DNA of 64,000 nt from Albidovulum sp. GTDB lineage: Bacteria; Pseudomonadota; Alphaproteobacteria; Rhodobacterales; Rhodobacteraceae. Position 1 is the stretch's first letter, and the number at the start of each line of letters is the position of its first letter. The translations under genes were made by a program, and so were the position numbers. The stretch lies in contig JAUQYB010000084.1 of assembly GCA_030837825.1 (NCBI GenBank), positions 1 to 64,000 on the forward strand, read 5' to 3'. Under the pieces are notes generated by a model. It saw only the letters and a list, made by a program, of their open reading frames with translations, was not told where the DNA came from and did not search any database. Positions 38,238 to 46,961 of this stretch are shown in pieces.

Positions 38238-40286
38238 TCAGCGCCAGAGCCACGGATGGCCGGCAAGCAGCCCCTGCAGCTTCGAGAGCAGCCGGTTGGC
38301 CCGCCCGGCGGCGGGAATCTCGTGGCGGGCGAGCCGGTCGACGATGACTTCCGCCGGGCAAGGCAGGCCGGTCACCGGGTCGACATGGCGCGGATAGGCG
38401 ATCAGGGCCGCGTGGGCGAAGGCCGTGAGGGTTGGCCTTGCCCGCCGCCGGGGCGGTTCGGGGAAGAGGTCGCGGGTCAGGCCCCAGCCGGCATAGAAAG
38501 GCATGCCGAGGCAGGTCACCGGCCTGCCCCTGAGCAGCGCCTCGAAGCCCAGCGTCGAGGTGATAGTCCAGACCTCGTCGACATGCTCGATCAGCGTCGC
38601 GGGGCTCGCGCGGCGGACGACGATGTCGGCGAGCCGTCCGGCCGCCTCCGGCGGCACCGCGCCGGGCCTCAGTCCCGCCTCGACGTCCGGGTGCGGCTTG
38701 TAGACCAGGACGGCATCGGGGTTTTCCGCGCGCACCCGTTCGAGCAGCGCGAGGTTCGTGTGTTCCCGCCCCGCGCCGAGGCGGATCGAGGCGTCGTCCT
38801 CGACCTGACCGGGCACGAGGATGCGGTGGCCCGCCGTCAGGTCGGGCAGCGCCTCGGGCTCGAGGTTGTATTTCGTCAGCCCCGCCCGCACGATCCGGGC
38901 TATGAGCCGTTCGGCGCGCCGCTCGCCACCCGGCGGGGGGCCTTCGTTCACCAGCCGTTCGAGCGCGCTTTCCGCCGCCGGGTCATAATAGATGCCGACC
39001 GGATCGGCAACGAGCGAGAGCGGCGGTGCAAGCTCGGCCCCGAGCCCGCGCGAGCGCAGGAAGCCGTCCTCCACCCGCCGGAGCGGGACATCGGGCGCCG
39101 CCAGCGTCCCGGTGTCGGCGGCGCCCCAGACCATAAGCCCGCGGCCCCCGGCGCGCGCCTTCGCCACGGCGCGGGCGGGGTCGGTCTCGAACACCACCGG
39201 CCTTTCCCGCCCGAAGGTCCGTTGCAGGTGTGGCCGCTTCCACAGCCGCATGCCGACCGCGACATGGCCGTGGCGGTCCTCGCGGAAGGCGCGGACCTCG
39301 GCCTCGAGCTGGTCCACCGCCTCCTCGAAGCTGCACAGCCGGTCGCGGCAGGGGTCATACCAGGCGGGCGCGAGGATCATCGCCGCGGCGAAGAGCTGGG
39401 CGCGGGTCAGCTTGCGTTCGCGCCGCGCGACCGGATTCTCGTCGGCGGTCAGCCCCCAGCCGGCATAGAAGGGCTGGCCGAAGACGCGCGGCCGGTGCCC
39501 GGCCAGGATCGCCTCGAACCCCATGTGGGAAGAGACGGTATAGACCCCGACCGCGCCCTCCATGAGCGCCCAGGGCGAGACGGCCGCGTCGAGAAGGGAG
39601 ATGCGGCCGTGGGCGTGGCCCTCGGTGTAGTGCCCCGGCCGCTTGCCCGCCACCGTCTCGGGGTGCGTCTTGATGACGATGCGGGCGCCGGGATGTTCCT
39701 CCTGCGCGAAGACCAGCATCTCGCGGAAGGTGGAGGCCGAGGCGCCGCCCCATTCGATCGAGGCGTCCCCCCGGGTCTGGTCGATCACCAGCACGTATCC
39801 GGGCTCGGGCGCCGCGAGGCCCGGATCGAAGGCGTTGTATTTCGACAGGTCCGCGGCCTTCAGCCGCTCGATCCCGTCTCGGGCGCGGGCGAGGATCGCG
39901 CCGTCGTCGAGCGGGTCGGCGGCGAGGATGCGTTCGAGCCGCGATGGCTTCGAAGAATCGAAATGCACGCCGAGGTCGTCGATGAGAAGCCCGAGCGGCG
40001 GCTCGCCGCCGTCGCGGCCGGGGCGGACAGAGCGCAGGAAGGCGTCCTCGACGCGCACCACCGGCGTCTCGGTCCATGCGCCCACCGCCTCGCCCCTCGG
40101 CGCGGTCGGGCTGCGGCCCCAGACGCCGATCCGGTCTTCCGGCCCTGCGGGCTTGCCGAGGTGGATCTCGTAGCCCGCGAGGGTGAGGATGCGGCGGATG
40201 CGCGGCTGGGTCAGGAAGCCGCCGGAAAAGACGTAAAGCCGCCGGGCGGCGTGCCCGGCGGCTGCGTCCTGGGCCGTCCCGGCCAT
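38238..40286 (-). CDS. kpsC: Capsule polysaccharide biosynthesis protein KpsC (dual Kdo transferase)
   Basis: A 682-residue cytoplasmic enzyme that with KpsS builds the poly-Kdo linker joining capsule polysaccharide to phosphatidylglycerol. Two homologous modules are obvious: RVEDAFLRS ... IDDLGVHFD ... QPFYAGWGLT in the first (about 1-330) and RVEDGFLRS ... VADPVGIYYDP ... MPFYAGWGLT in the second (about 335-682), matching the two beta-Kdo transferase domains (GT99/GT107 type). The start overlaps the stop of the upstream OPX gene by one base (TAATG at 40284-40288), so translation is coupled. Confidence 0.92.
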   Translation of the reverse strand: MAGTAQDAAAGHAARRLYVFSGGFLTQPRIRRILTLAGYEIHLGKPAGPEDRIGVWGRSPTAPRGEAVGAWTETPVVRVEDAFLRSVRPGRDGGEPPLGLLIDDLGVHFDSSKPSRLERILAADPLDDGAILARARDGIERLKAADLSKYNAFDPGLAAPEPGYVLVIDQTRGDASIEWGGASASTFREMLVFAQEEHPGARIVIKTHPETVAGKRPGHYTEGHAHGRISLLDAAVSPWALMEGAVGVYTVSSHMGFEAILAGHRPRVFGQPFYAGWGLTADENPVARRERKLTRAQLFAAAMILAPAWYDPCRDRLCSFEEAVDQLEAEVRAFREDRHGHVAVGMRLWKRPHLQRTFGRERPVVFETDPARAVAKARAGGRGLMVWGAADTGTLAAPDVPLRRVEDGFLRSRGLGAELAPPLSLVADPVGIYYDPAAESALERLVNEGPPPGGERRAERLIARIVRAGLTKYNLEPEALPDLTAGHRILVPGQVEDDASIRLGAGREHTNLALLERVRAENPDAVLVYKPHPDVEAGLRPGAVPPEAAGRLADIVVRRASPATLIEHVDEVWTITSTLGFEALLRGRPVTCLGMPFYAGWGLTRDLFPEPPRRRARPTLTAFAHAALIAYPRHVDPVTGLPCPAEVIVDRLARHEIPAAGRANRLLSKLQGLLAGHPWLWR

Positions 40287-41416
40287 TATTCGGTGACGTT
40301 CGACAGCGCGTTGGCGGAATTCGCAGTCCCGGTCACGGCTGCCAGCGTCTTGCGCCACTGCACATAGGGCGCCTCGGTGACATAGATCGTGTCATTGTCG
40401 CGGATCATGAAGTCGCGCGCATTGAAGATGCCGCTCGGCTCGGTCAGGTCGATCACATAGGCCATCCGCACGGTGCCGGACAGATCGCTGCGGCCGAGAA
40501 CCTCGTTGGCGATCTCCGCGCGCTCCTCGCGCAGGACGAAGACGCCCTTGGGGTCGGCGAAGTTGGTGGCCAGGCCGCCGACCTGGGCAATGGCCTCGAT
40601 TGCCGAAAGTTCCTGGGTATCGAAGGGCACGCGGTTCTGGCCGCCCGTCGCCCCCATCGCGGTGAAGGCGCGGCGGTCTTCCTCGACGAGGATGGTGTCG
40701 CCGGGACGAAGGGCGACGTCATTGCGCGGATCGGCGTAGAGGTCGGTCAGCCAGACCGTGCTGGTATGCTTGCCCCGGGTGATCGTGACCTGCGCGATCT
40801 CGGGCTTGATGGCAACCCCGCCGGCCTTGGCCAGCATCGCCGCGAGCGTCCGGGTCGGCCGCTCGATCGGATAGACGCCCTGGGCGCCCACGCCCCCCAT
40901 GACCGAGACGGTCGCCCCGTCGCCCGCGAGGCGCGCCACCGTCACCTGGGGGTCGGGGGTCTGGGTCTCGAGCTTGCCGGTGATGATCCGGCGCAGCGCC
41001 TCGGGCGTGTTGCCCGCGGCCTTGATGCGGCCCGCGTAGGGCACGAAGATGTAGCCGTCGCCGTCGACCTGCACTTCCTGCAACCGGGTCGAGTTCAGCC
41101 CCTGGTCGGCGAGAAGGCCGTTGTCGACGTTTTCCCAGACCGAGAGGTTCAGCACGTCGCCCGGCCGGATCTCGTCGGAGCCGACGACGCCGGCGCCGAA
41201 GAAGCCGTTGGTGAAGCTGAGCGGCGGGTTCTGCGACGCCAGGCGCGCCACATCGGCGTTGACGGTGACGACGAAGGCATCGCCCTGCTGGAGCACGGAG
41301 CTCTTGTAGACCTCGCGCTTGCTCGGGCCCGAACGCGGCAGGCCGCAGGCCGAAGCGGTGCTGACGACAGCCACGAGGGCCAAGCCGCGCGCCCAGCGGG
41401 TCGTTGTCATCTTCAA
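40286..41416 (-). CDS. Outer-membrane polysaccharide export (OPX) lipoprotein, Wza/KpsD-like
   Basis: A 376-residue export protein placed between the two Kdo-transferase genes. The N-terminus ARGLALVAVVSTASACGLPRSGPS is a lipoprotein signal with lipobox ending in Cys. The polysaccharide export domain follows (SFTNGFFGAGVVGSDEIRPGDVLNLSVWE), then SLBB-like beta-grasp repeats (VQVDGDGYIFVPYAGRIKAAGNTPEALRRII, VMGGVGAQGVYPI). The C-terminal part ends in YVTEAPYVQWRKTLAAVTG. The start is uncertain: TTG at 41416 has AGGAG eight bases upstream, while an ATG at 41410 sits 14 bases from it. Confidence 0.88.
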   Translation of the reverse strand: MKMTTTRWARGLALVAVVSTASACGLPRSGPSKREVYKSSVLQQGDAFVVTVNADVARLASQNPPLSFTNGFFGAGVVGSDEIRPGDVLNLSVWENVDNGLLADQGLNSTRLQEVQVDGDGYIFVPYAGRIKAAGNTPEALRRIITGKLETQTPDPQVTVARLAGDGATVSVMGGVGAQGVYPIERPTRTLAAMLAKAGGVAIKPEIAQVTITRGKHTSTVWLTDLYADPRNDVALRPGDTILVEEDRRAFTAMGATGGQNRVPFDTQELSAIEAIAQVGGLATNFADPKGVFVLREERAEIANEVLGRSDLSGTVRMAYVIDLTEPSGIFNARDFMIRDNDTIYVTEAPYVQWRKTLAAVTGTANSANALSNVTE

Positions 41417-41494
41417 CGCTCGGGCTCCTCTTGACGGGAAACTGCCTCAACCGCCGGCGAGCCTAAAGAAAGGACCGGGGTTTTTCCAGAGGCT

Positions 41495-42844
41495 CTAGGC
41501 GCGCGTCGGCAACTGTTGCCGCGGCGCCGCTTTCCCCTGTGGCAACGCGTCGTAGGGGTCGTGCGGGGCGAGGATCATGTCGACGACCTGCCGCAGCAGA
41601 TAGCGCCGGCCGCGGGCGGAGTAGAAGCCGCCCGGCAATTGCGAGGTTTCGAGCAGGTATTGGCGGTAGTCGCGGTAGGCGCACAGGTCGGGGCGGTGGG
41701 GGTCGGCGAAGAAGTCCGGCAGCGTCTGGGACGAGACGAATTCGGGTTTCGAGTAGACAGCGCGGCCGAAGGCGCGCAGCGGCAGGCCGCGCCACAGCAC
41801 CTGCTGGCCGGCCGTGGAATTCACCGTCACCGCGGTCCTCGCCCCGTCGAGAAGCCGGGCGAGCTTGCCGCCCCGGACGAAATGGACGCGCCGCGACAGA
41901 CCGAATGCGCGGGCGCCGTCACGGACGACGCGGTCGATTCCCGCCCGGTTGTCCTCGAGCGGATGCGCCTTGAAGACGAGGTGATGGTGGCGCGGCGCGC
42001 CGGCGGCGAAGCCTTCGAGGCAGAGCGTGACGAAATCGGTCTGCGAGCCGAAGTCGGAATGCGCCCGGAAGCTCGCGTCATGCTCCAGTTGCAGCAGCAC
42101 GAGGTGATAGGGAAAGGCGCCGCGGCGGATGCGCCAGGTCGCGAGCCGGCGTTCCAGCCGGTGCCGCGGCATGAACAGGAACCGCCGCAGGTAGAGCCGG
42201 AATTCCTCGGCCACGGTGACGCCGCGATGGGGGCGGAACCCGCGGTAGCGCCGGTTCATCGCCAGGACGAAGAAATGATAGAGCGCGCCGTAAAAAATAT
42301 GCTCGCGCATGTCGCCCCAGCGGGCGGGCGCCTTCGGCATCTCCATCCCCGTGCGCGCGAGGGCCGCGCGCATCTCGGCCACCGACAGCGCCATCAGCCG
42401 CGAATGCCCGTTCGATCCGCCGCGTTCGTAGGTCGCCCAGTAGGGGCGCAGGTAGCCTTCCTCGAAGACATGGACGGTGATCCCGCGCGCCTTCGCCTCG
42501 GCGATCGCCTCGGCATGGATCGGCCGCGCGTCGCCGTAGAGGATCAGATCGGTGATGCCGAGGCAGTCGAGGTGGCGGGCACAGGTGGCGGGCCAGTCCT
42601 CGGGCCGGCCGGTGAAGGGCAGGTAGCCGGGGCGGCCCCAGAAGATCTCGTCGCCGCGGTTGAAGCCCACCCGCCAGACCTCGGCGCCGGCGGCGTCCAG
42701 CATCGCGCCCAACTGGCGGAAGAACGGCCCGTGCGGTCCCTGAAGCATCAGGAACCGGCGCGTCGCCTGGCCGTTGCGCCCCGTGTCGCTCACCTGGACC
42801 TGCCCTCCGCCGTTCCTTTTGCCCGCCCGCGCCGCCGCTGTCAC
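41495..42844 (-). CDS. kpsS: Capsule polysaccharide biosynthesis protein KpsS (Kdo transferase)
   Basis: A 449-residue glycosyltransferase that adds the first Kdo to phosphatidylglycerol for capsule export. Family features: FLMLQGPHGPFFRQLGAMLDAAGAEVWRVGFNRGDEIF near the N-terminus, VFEEGYLRPYWATYERGGSN, and the C-terminal HHLVFKAHPLEDNRAG and VTVNSTAGQQVLWRGLPLRAFGRAVY with the CMP-Kdo-binding NSTxG motif. Start is GTG at 42844, with GGGAGGATC upstream. First gene of the minus-strand block kpsS-OPX-kpsC (about 4.6 kb). It is divergent from ribE, 105 bases between starts. Confidence 0.92.
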   Translation of the reverse strand: MTAAARAGKRNGGGQVQVSDTGRNGQATRRFLMLQGPHGPFFRQLGAMLDAAGAEVWRVGFNRGDEIFWGRPGYLPFTGRPEDWPATCARHLDCLGITDLILYGDARPIHAEAIAEAKARGITVHVFEEGYLRPYWATYERGGSNGHSRLMALSVAEMRAALARTGMEMPKAPARWGDMREHIFYGALYHFFVLAMNRRYRGFRPHRGVTVAEEFRLYLRRFLFMPRHRLERRLATWRIRRGAFPYHLVLLQLEHDASFRAHSDFGSQTDFVTLCLEGFAAGAPRHHHLVFKAHPLEDNRAGIDRVVRDGARAFGLSRRVHFVRGGKLARLLDGARTAVTVNSTAGQQVLWRGLPLRAFGRAVYSKPEFVSSQTLPDFFADPHRPDLCAYRDYRQYLLETSQLPGGFYSARGRRYLLRQVVDMILAPHDPYDALPQGKAAPRQQLPTRA

Positions 42845-42949
42845 GCGCGATCCTCCCTGGCGCGTCCTTCGGGCGCCACTGTGGCCGGGGCCGCCCGCTC
42901 TTGCGGCATCGCGGAGCACGGGATAGGCAGAAGCAAAGGAGAGGCCCCG

Positions 42950-43552
42950 ATGTTCACCGGCATCATCACCGACCTGGGCGAGGTTCTGGCGCTGGAGCAG
43001 CGCGGCGACCTGCGCGCGCGCATCGCCACCGGCTACGACGTGGAGACGATCGACCTTGGCGCCTCGATCGCCTGCGATGGCGTCTGCCTGACGGTCGTGG
43101 CCACCGGGACCGGTCCCCGCGGCTGGTTCGACGTGGAAATCTCCGCCGAGACGCTGTCGAAGACAACCATCGGCGGCTGGCACCCCGGCCGCGGGCTGAA
43201 CCTCGAGCGGGCGCTGAGGGTGGGCGACGAACTGGGCGGCCACATCGTCTCGGGCCATGTCGACGGCGTGGCCGAGATCGTCGCGATGGAGGCGGAGGGC
43301 GCCTCCACCCGCTTCACCTTCCGCGCCCCCGAGGCCCTTGCCGGGTTCATTGCGCCGAAGGGCTCGGTCGCGCTCAACGGCACCTCGCTGACCGTCAACG
43401 AGGTGACGGGGGCGGAGTTCGGCGTCAACATCATCCCGCACACGAAGGAGGTCACGACCTGGGGGCAGGCCAGGGTCGGCGACCGGGTGAACATCGAGAT
43501 CGACACGCTGGCGCGCTATGTGGCGCGGCTGAGGGAATGGTCGGGGACATGA
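42950..43552 (+). CDS. ribE: Riboflavin synthase, alpha subunit
   Basis: Dismutates two lumazine molecules to riboflavin. 200 residues with two homologous lumazine-binding barrels: MFTGIITDLGEVLALE, SIACDGVCLTVV and the corresponding second half GHIVSGHVDGVAEIV, KGSVALNGTSLTVNEVTG. ATG at 42950 with GGAGAGG upstream. Its TGA overlaps the next gene by four bases (ATGA, 43549-43552). No FMN riboswitch pattern is recognisable in the 105-base region before it. Confidence 0.95.
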   Translation: MFTGIITDLGEVLALEQRGDLRARIATGYDVETIDLGASIACDGVCLTVVATGTGPRGWFDVEISAETLSKTTIGGWHPGRGLNLERALRVGDELGGHIVSGHVDGVAEIVAMEAEGASTRFTFRAPEALAGFIAPKGSVALNGTSLTVNEVTGAEFGVNIIPHTKEVTTWGQARVGDRVNIEIDTLARYVARLREWSGT

Positions 43553-44151
43553 GCGGGGCGCTGCCGGGTCCGGGCCACAACCTCGGCCCGACGCTGGAGC
43601 CGGGCGCAAGCTGGCGGCGGCACTGCTGGCGCGAGGCGCGGGCGGCGCTCCTGCCGAGGCTGCCGGTGGAGATCGTGCGGCTTCACGTGCGCCGGGCGGC
43701 CGAGATCGGGCTCGACTACAAGACCTATGCCGGGGTCCGCGCCACGACCGGACACGATCTCGTCGCTTTCCTCTTCTCCACCAACGCGCTCAGGCTCCTG
43801 CGCGAGCGCGACCGGCTGGCTGCGGCGGATGCCGCGAAGCTCGCCGCGGCGCGCAACATCGGCCGGCTGGTCGCGGCGCATCCGCCGCTGGACCCGGCCG
43901 ATGTGCAGCGGCTCCTGGAGGCGCAGGGCGTTGCCGTCGATGCCGCCGCGCGCGCGCCCGGCCTCGCCGACGGCTGGGGCGCGACCCGCGCCCGGCTCGC
44001 TGGCCTTCTGGCCGAGGGGCGCGCCCCGGCCGACCGGGTGCTGCTGGTCGGCGAGACCATGCTGGAACGTGACTGGGTGGCGGCGGCGCGGCTCGCGGGC
44101 TTCGTTCCGGCGGGGCGATTCTTCGGCTCCGACGCGGACCTTCGCGGCTGA
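43549..44151 (+). CDS. Protein of unknown function inside the riboflavin operon
   Basis: A 200-residue, arginine- and alanine-rich soluble protein translationally coupled to ribE and 70 bases ahead of ribBA. It has an N-terminal segment HNLGPTLEPGASWRRHCWREARAALLPRLPVEIVRLHVRRAAEIGLDYKTYAGVRATTGHDLVAFLFSTNALRLL followed by predicted helices and a C-terminal GRFFGSDADLRG. No known domain or catalytic motif is evident to me, and no signal peptide or membrane segment. Placement suggests a link to flavin metabolism, but it may be an independent gene. The coding bias is normal for the window. Confidence 0.65.
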   Translation: MSGALPGPGHNLGPTLEPGASWRRHCWREARAALLPRLPVEIVRLHVRRAAEIGLDYKTYAGVRATTGHDLVAFLFSTNALRLLRERDRLAAADAAKLAAARNIGRLVAAHPPLDPADVQRLLEAQGVAVDAAARAPGLADGWGATRARLAGLLAEGRAPADRVLLVGETMLERDWVAAARLAGFVPAGRFFGSDADLRG

Positions 44152-44221
44152 CCCGCGCCTCGGCACTGGCAAAGCCCGGGCGGTTGGGCTATCGCGGGGG
44201 CGGACCAGCCGGGGCGATGCC

Positions 44222-45325
44222 ATGACCGACCCTCTCGACGACCTGACACGCGCGATCTCCCCCACCGAGGAGATCATCGACGAGGCGCGCAACGGGCGCA
44301 TGTTCATCCTCGTCGACCACGAGGACCGCGAGAACGAGGGCGACCTCGTCATCCCCGCGCAGATGTGCACGCCGAACGCGATCAACTTCATGGCGACGCA
44401 CGGGCGCGGGCTGATCTGCCTGACGCTTTCGTCCCAGCGGATCGAAGCGCTGGGCCTGCAACTGATGTCGGCCAAGAACTCATCTCGGCACGAAACCGCC
44501 TTCACCGTCTCGATCGAGGCGCGCGAGGGCGTGTCGACCGGCATTTCGGCGCATGACCGCGCGCTGACCGTGGCGGTGGCGATCGACCCGACGAAGGGGC
44601 CCGCCGACATCGCCACGCCGGGCCACATCTTTCCCCTGCGCGCCCGCGACGGCGGGGTCCTGGTGCGGGCCGGCCATACCGAGGCCGCGACCGACATCGC
44701 AAGGCTTGCCGGGCTGAACCCCTCGGGCGTGATCTGCGAGATCATGAACGAGGACGGGACGATGGCGCGGCTGCCCGATCTCGTGACCTTCGCGCAGAGG
44801 CACGGGCTGAAGGTCGGGACGATATCGGACCTCATCGCCTACCGCCGCCGCCACGACAACCTCGTGCGCGAGACGCTGCGCAAAACCGTCACCTCGGCCC
44901 ACGGCGGCGACTGGACCATGCGCATCTTCACCGACGTGACCGAAGGGACGGAGCATGTCGTGCTGACCAAGGGCGACATCACCACGCCCGAGCCCGTGCT
45001 GGTCCGCACCCACTCGCTGAACGTGATCGAGGACGTGCTGGCGCTTGGCCCGGCGCCGGAGGGCGAACTTGCCCGCGCCATGCGGATCGTCGCCGAAGAG
45101 GGTCGGGGCGCCGTCTGCCTGTTCCGTGACCCCAAGGCCAAGCTGATCGTCGAGGAAGACGAAGGCCCGCGCACCATCAAGCAGACCGGGCTCGGCGCCC
45201 AGATCCTGTCGTCGATGGGATTGAAACAACTCATCCTGCTGACCGATTCACCCCTGACCCGCTACCTCGGGCTCGATGCCTACGACCTCCAGATCGTCGG
45301 CACGCGGCCCATCACCAGAGGCTGA
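44222..45325 (+). CDS. ribBA: 3,4-dihydroxy-2-butanone 4-phosphate synthase with a degenerate GTP cyclohydrolase II-like domain
   Basis: 367 residues. The N-terminal RibB domain (about 1-210) has the active-site blocks DHEDRENEGDLV (32-43), HGRGLICLTLS and RAGHTEAATDIA. It makes the four-carbon unit of riboflavin. The C-terminal half aligns with GTP cyclohydrolase II, but the zinc-binding cysteines are missing: VRTHSLNVIEDVLALGP (261-277) replaces the family VRxHSECLxxDxxxSxxCDC pattern. QTGLGAQIL and the EEGRGAVCLF segment remain. The second domain should therefore be catalytically dead for GTP, as described for some alphaproteobacterial RibBA proteins, and a separate RibA is expected elsewhere. 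Three bases separate it from ribH. Confidence 0.93.
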   Translation: MTDPLDDLTRAISPTEEIIDEARNGRMFILVDHEDRENEGDLVIPAQMCTPNAINFMATHGRGLICLTLSSQRIEALGLQLMSAKNSSRHETAFTVSIEAREGVSTGISAHDRALTVAVAIDPTKGPADIATPGHIFPLRARDGGVLVRAGHTEAATDIARLAGLNPSGVICEIMNEDGTMARLPDLVTFAQRHGLKVGTISDLIAYRRRHDNLVRETLRKTVTSAHGGDWTMRIFTDVTEGTEHVVLTKGDITTPEPVLVRTHSLNVIEDVLALGPAPEGELARAMRIVAEEGRGAVCLFRDPKAKLIVEEDEGPRTIKQTGLGAQILSSMGLKQLILLTDSPLTRYLGLDAYDLQIVGTRPITRG

Positions 45326-45328
45326 GAC

Positions 45329-45880
45329 ATGGCTGGACACGAGACCCACCACATCCTCGACCTGCCCGCCTTCGACAGGCCGGTGAAGCTGCTGATCGTC
45401 GTCGCGCCCTATTACAAGGACATCGCCGACGATCTCGTGGCCGGCGCACGGGCCGTGGCGGCCAGGGCCGGGGCGACGGCCGAGGTGGTGGAGGTTCCGG
45501 GCGCGCTCGAGGTGCCGGCGGCGATCGGACTTGCCTTCCGCCTGTCGAACTACGACGGCTTCGTGGCACTCGGCTGCGTGATCCGGGGCGAGACCACGCA
45601 TTACGACACCGTGTGCAACGATTCCTCGCGCGGGCTCATGCTTCTGGGTCTTGAGGGCGCCTGCCTCGGCAACGGCATCCTGACGGTCGAGACCCGCGAG
45701 CAGGCGGTGGTGCGGGCCGATCCGCAGGGCCAGGACAAGGGCGGCGGCGCGGCGGCGGCGGCGCTGCACCTGATCGCGCTGTCCCGCAAGTGGGCGGGCC
45801 AGACCAAGGGGATCGGATTCAAGCCCGCCGGCGAGGAATTCCGCATCGCCGGAACCGGCCAGGGACCCGAGCGCGCATGA
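45329..45880 (+). CDS. ribH: 6,7-dimethyl-8-ribityllumazine synthase
   Basis: Condenses the pyrimidine and four-carbon intermediates of riboflavin synthesis. 183 residues: VKLLIVVAPYYKDIADDLVAGA, VVEVPGALEVPAAIGLAFRL, ALGCVIRGETTHYDTVCNDSSRGLM (catalytic His in the IRGETTHY loop) and NGILTVETREQAVVRA. A longer C-terminal tail (SRKWAGQTKGIGFKPAGEEFRIAGTGQGPERA) exceeds the compact family members. Its TGA overlaps nusB by four bases (ATGA, 45877-45880). Confidence 0.95.
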   Translation: MAGHETHHILDLPAFDRPVKLLIVVAPYYKDIADDLVAGARAVAARAGATAEVVEVPGALEVPAAIGLAFRLSNYDGFVALGCVIRGETTHYDTVCNDSSRGLMLLGLEGACLGNGILTVETREQAVVRADPQGQDKGGGAAAAALHLIALSRKWAGQTKGIGFKPAGEEFRIAGTGQGPERA

Positions 45881-46359
45881 ACGAACCCGAACGAAAGCCC
45901 ACCGCCGCCGAGAAGCGCCAGATGAAATCCGCCGCGCGGCTTTATGCGGTGCAGGCGCTCTTCCAGATGGAGGCCGCGGGCCAGACCGTCGAGAAGGTCG
46001 CACGGGAATTCGAGACGCACCGCTTCGGCGCGATCTACGAGGATGACGAGATGGCCGAGGGCGACACCGACCTCTTCCGCCGGCTTGTCGGCGATGCGGT
46101 CAACTGGCAGGCGAAGATCGACCAGATGACCGACCGGGCGCTGGTCGCCCGCTGGCCGATCGACCGGATCGACCCGGTCCTGCGCGCGCTTTTCCGTGCC
46201 GCGGGGGCCGAGCTTCTGGATCAGGCGACGCCCCCGAAGGTCGTGCTCAACGAATTCGTCGACATCGCCCGCGCCTTCTTCCCGGACGGGCGGGAACCAA
46301 AGTTCGTCAATGCGGTTCTCGATCACATGGCCCGCGAGGCGCGGCCGGAGGCGTTCTGA
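45877..46359 (+). CDS. nusB: Transcription antitermination factor NusB
   Basis: A 160-residue factor that joins NusE at boxA in rRNA transcription antitermination. An all-helical protein with SAARLYAVQALFQMEAAGQ, FRRLVGDAVNWQAKIDQM, RWPIDRIDPVLRALFRAAGAELL and KVVLNEFVDIARAFFPDGREPKFVNAVLDHMARE. The ribH-nusB linkage with a four-base overlap is common in proteobacteria. Last gene of the operon. Confidence 0.94.
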   Translation: MNEPERKPTAAEKRQMKSAARLYAVQALFQMEAAGQTVEKVAREFETHRFGAIYEDDEMAEGDTDLFRRLVGDAVNWQAKIDQMTDRALVARWPIDRIDPVLRALFRAAGAELLDQATPPKVVLNEFVDIARAFFPDGREPKFVNAVLDHMAREARPEAF

Positions 46360-46456
46360 GACGGCGTTCCGGCGCCGATCACGCGGGATGCGGCGTCGGA
46401 AGGCTGGCGGACACCGGCGGGACTTTCTATTGTCCGCCCGACTCAAGGAGGTAACC

Positions 46457-46771
46457 ATGCCCGCGCTCGTCCGTCTCTACATCCGCAATGTCCTCACCGG
46501 CTTCGCGCTGTCGGCGGCCTTCGTGGGCGCGCTCCTGTGGCTCAATGTCGCCAACCTCTGGCATCTGATCTCGACCTCGCCGCAGGGCTGGATCGCGGCG
46601 CTGATGCTCTTCGTCTTCAACGGCGCGGTCTTCGCCGGCGTGCAGTTCGCCATCGTCATCATGCGGATGGAGGACCGCGGGACGGGCGGTGGCGGGCGGA
46701 AAGCGCCGGTCGCGACCGGAATTCCCGTCCGCGTCGCGGTGCCGGCGCGGGTGCGGCCGGCACGCCGCTGA
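46457..46771 (+). CDS. Small two-helix membrane protein, function unknown
   Basis: A 104-residue protein with an N-terminal RLYIRNVLTGFALSAAFVGALLWL helix and a second helix GWIAALMLFVFNGAVFAGVQFAIVIMR, then a basic, glycine-rich cytoplasmic tail. ATG at 46457 with a near-consensus AAGGAGGT ribosome-binding site. I do not recognise a family. It lies 98 bases after nusB and may be an independent gene. Confidence 0.6.
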   Translation: MPALVRLYIRNVLTGFALSAAFVGALLWLNVANLWHLISTSPQGWIAALMLFVFNGAVFAGVQFAIVIMRMEDRGTGGGGRKAPVATGIPVRVAVPARVRPARR

Positions 46772-46819
46772 ACGGCTCGCCCGCCCGGAGGGGCGGGTGG
46801 CGGGAACCGCGGCAGCCGT

Positions 46820-46961
46820 GGAGGCGTGTTTTTCCCGAGAGCCTGGCTGACCAGGTGGGTGCCAGATACCGGGACCACGGTCCCGGCAGAGCCAGCTCCC
46901 TCGGAAGAGAGTATCGGCCACTGGAAAAGGGCCTCTCACGAGAGGGGCAGAACCCGCCACC
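46820..46961 (+). ncRNA. Structured RNA with 6S-like architecture (candidate 6S RNA)
   Basis: In a 354-base gap without a gene, the plus strand folds into a long, nested structure. The closing stem is GG-a-GGCG-t-GTT (46820-46830) with AAC-c-CGCC-a-CC (46951-46961). The terminal stem is CCAG-g-TG...GCC-a-GATAC (46851-46869) with GTATC-GGC-CACTGG (46911-46924). Between them, the 3' side of the open region carries a hairpin CCTCT (46932-46936)/AGAGG (46941-46945). The apical part has CGGGACC/GGTCCCG (46870-46885). A closing stem, a central bubble with a 3'-side hairpin and a terminal stem is the 6S arrangement, and the side of the hairpin favours the plus strand. No Rho-independent terminator follows. 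Sequence identity to known 6S cannot be judged here. Confidence 0.45.

Noticed and set aside
42845..42949. FMN riboswitch before ribE
   Set aside because: The conserved RFN helices and motifs are not present in the 105-base region, although the position would fit.
46772..46961. Cobalamin, FMN or TPP riboswitch in the gap after the rib genes
   Set aside because: The required core boxes of these riboswitches are missing. The fold is closer to 6S, and no related gene follows.
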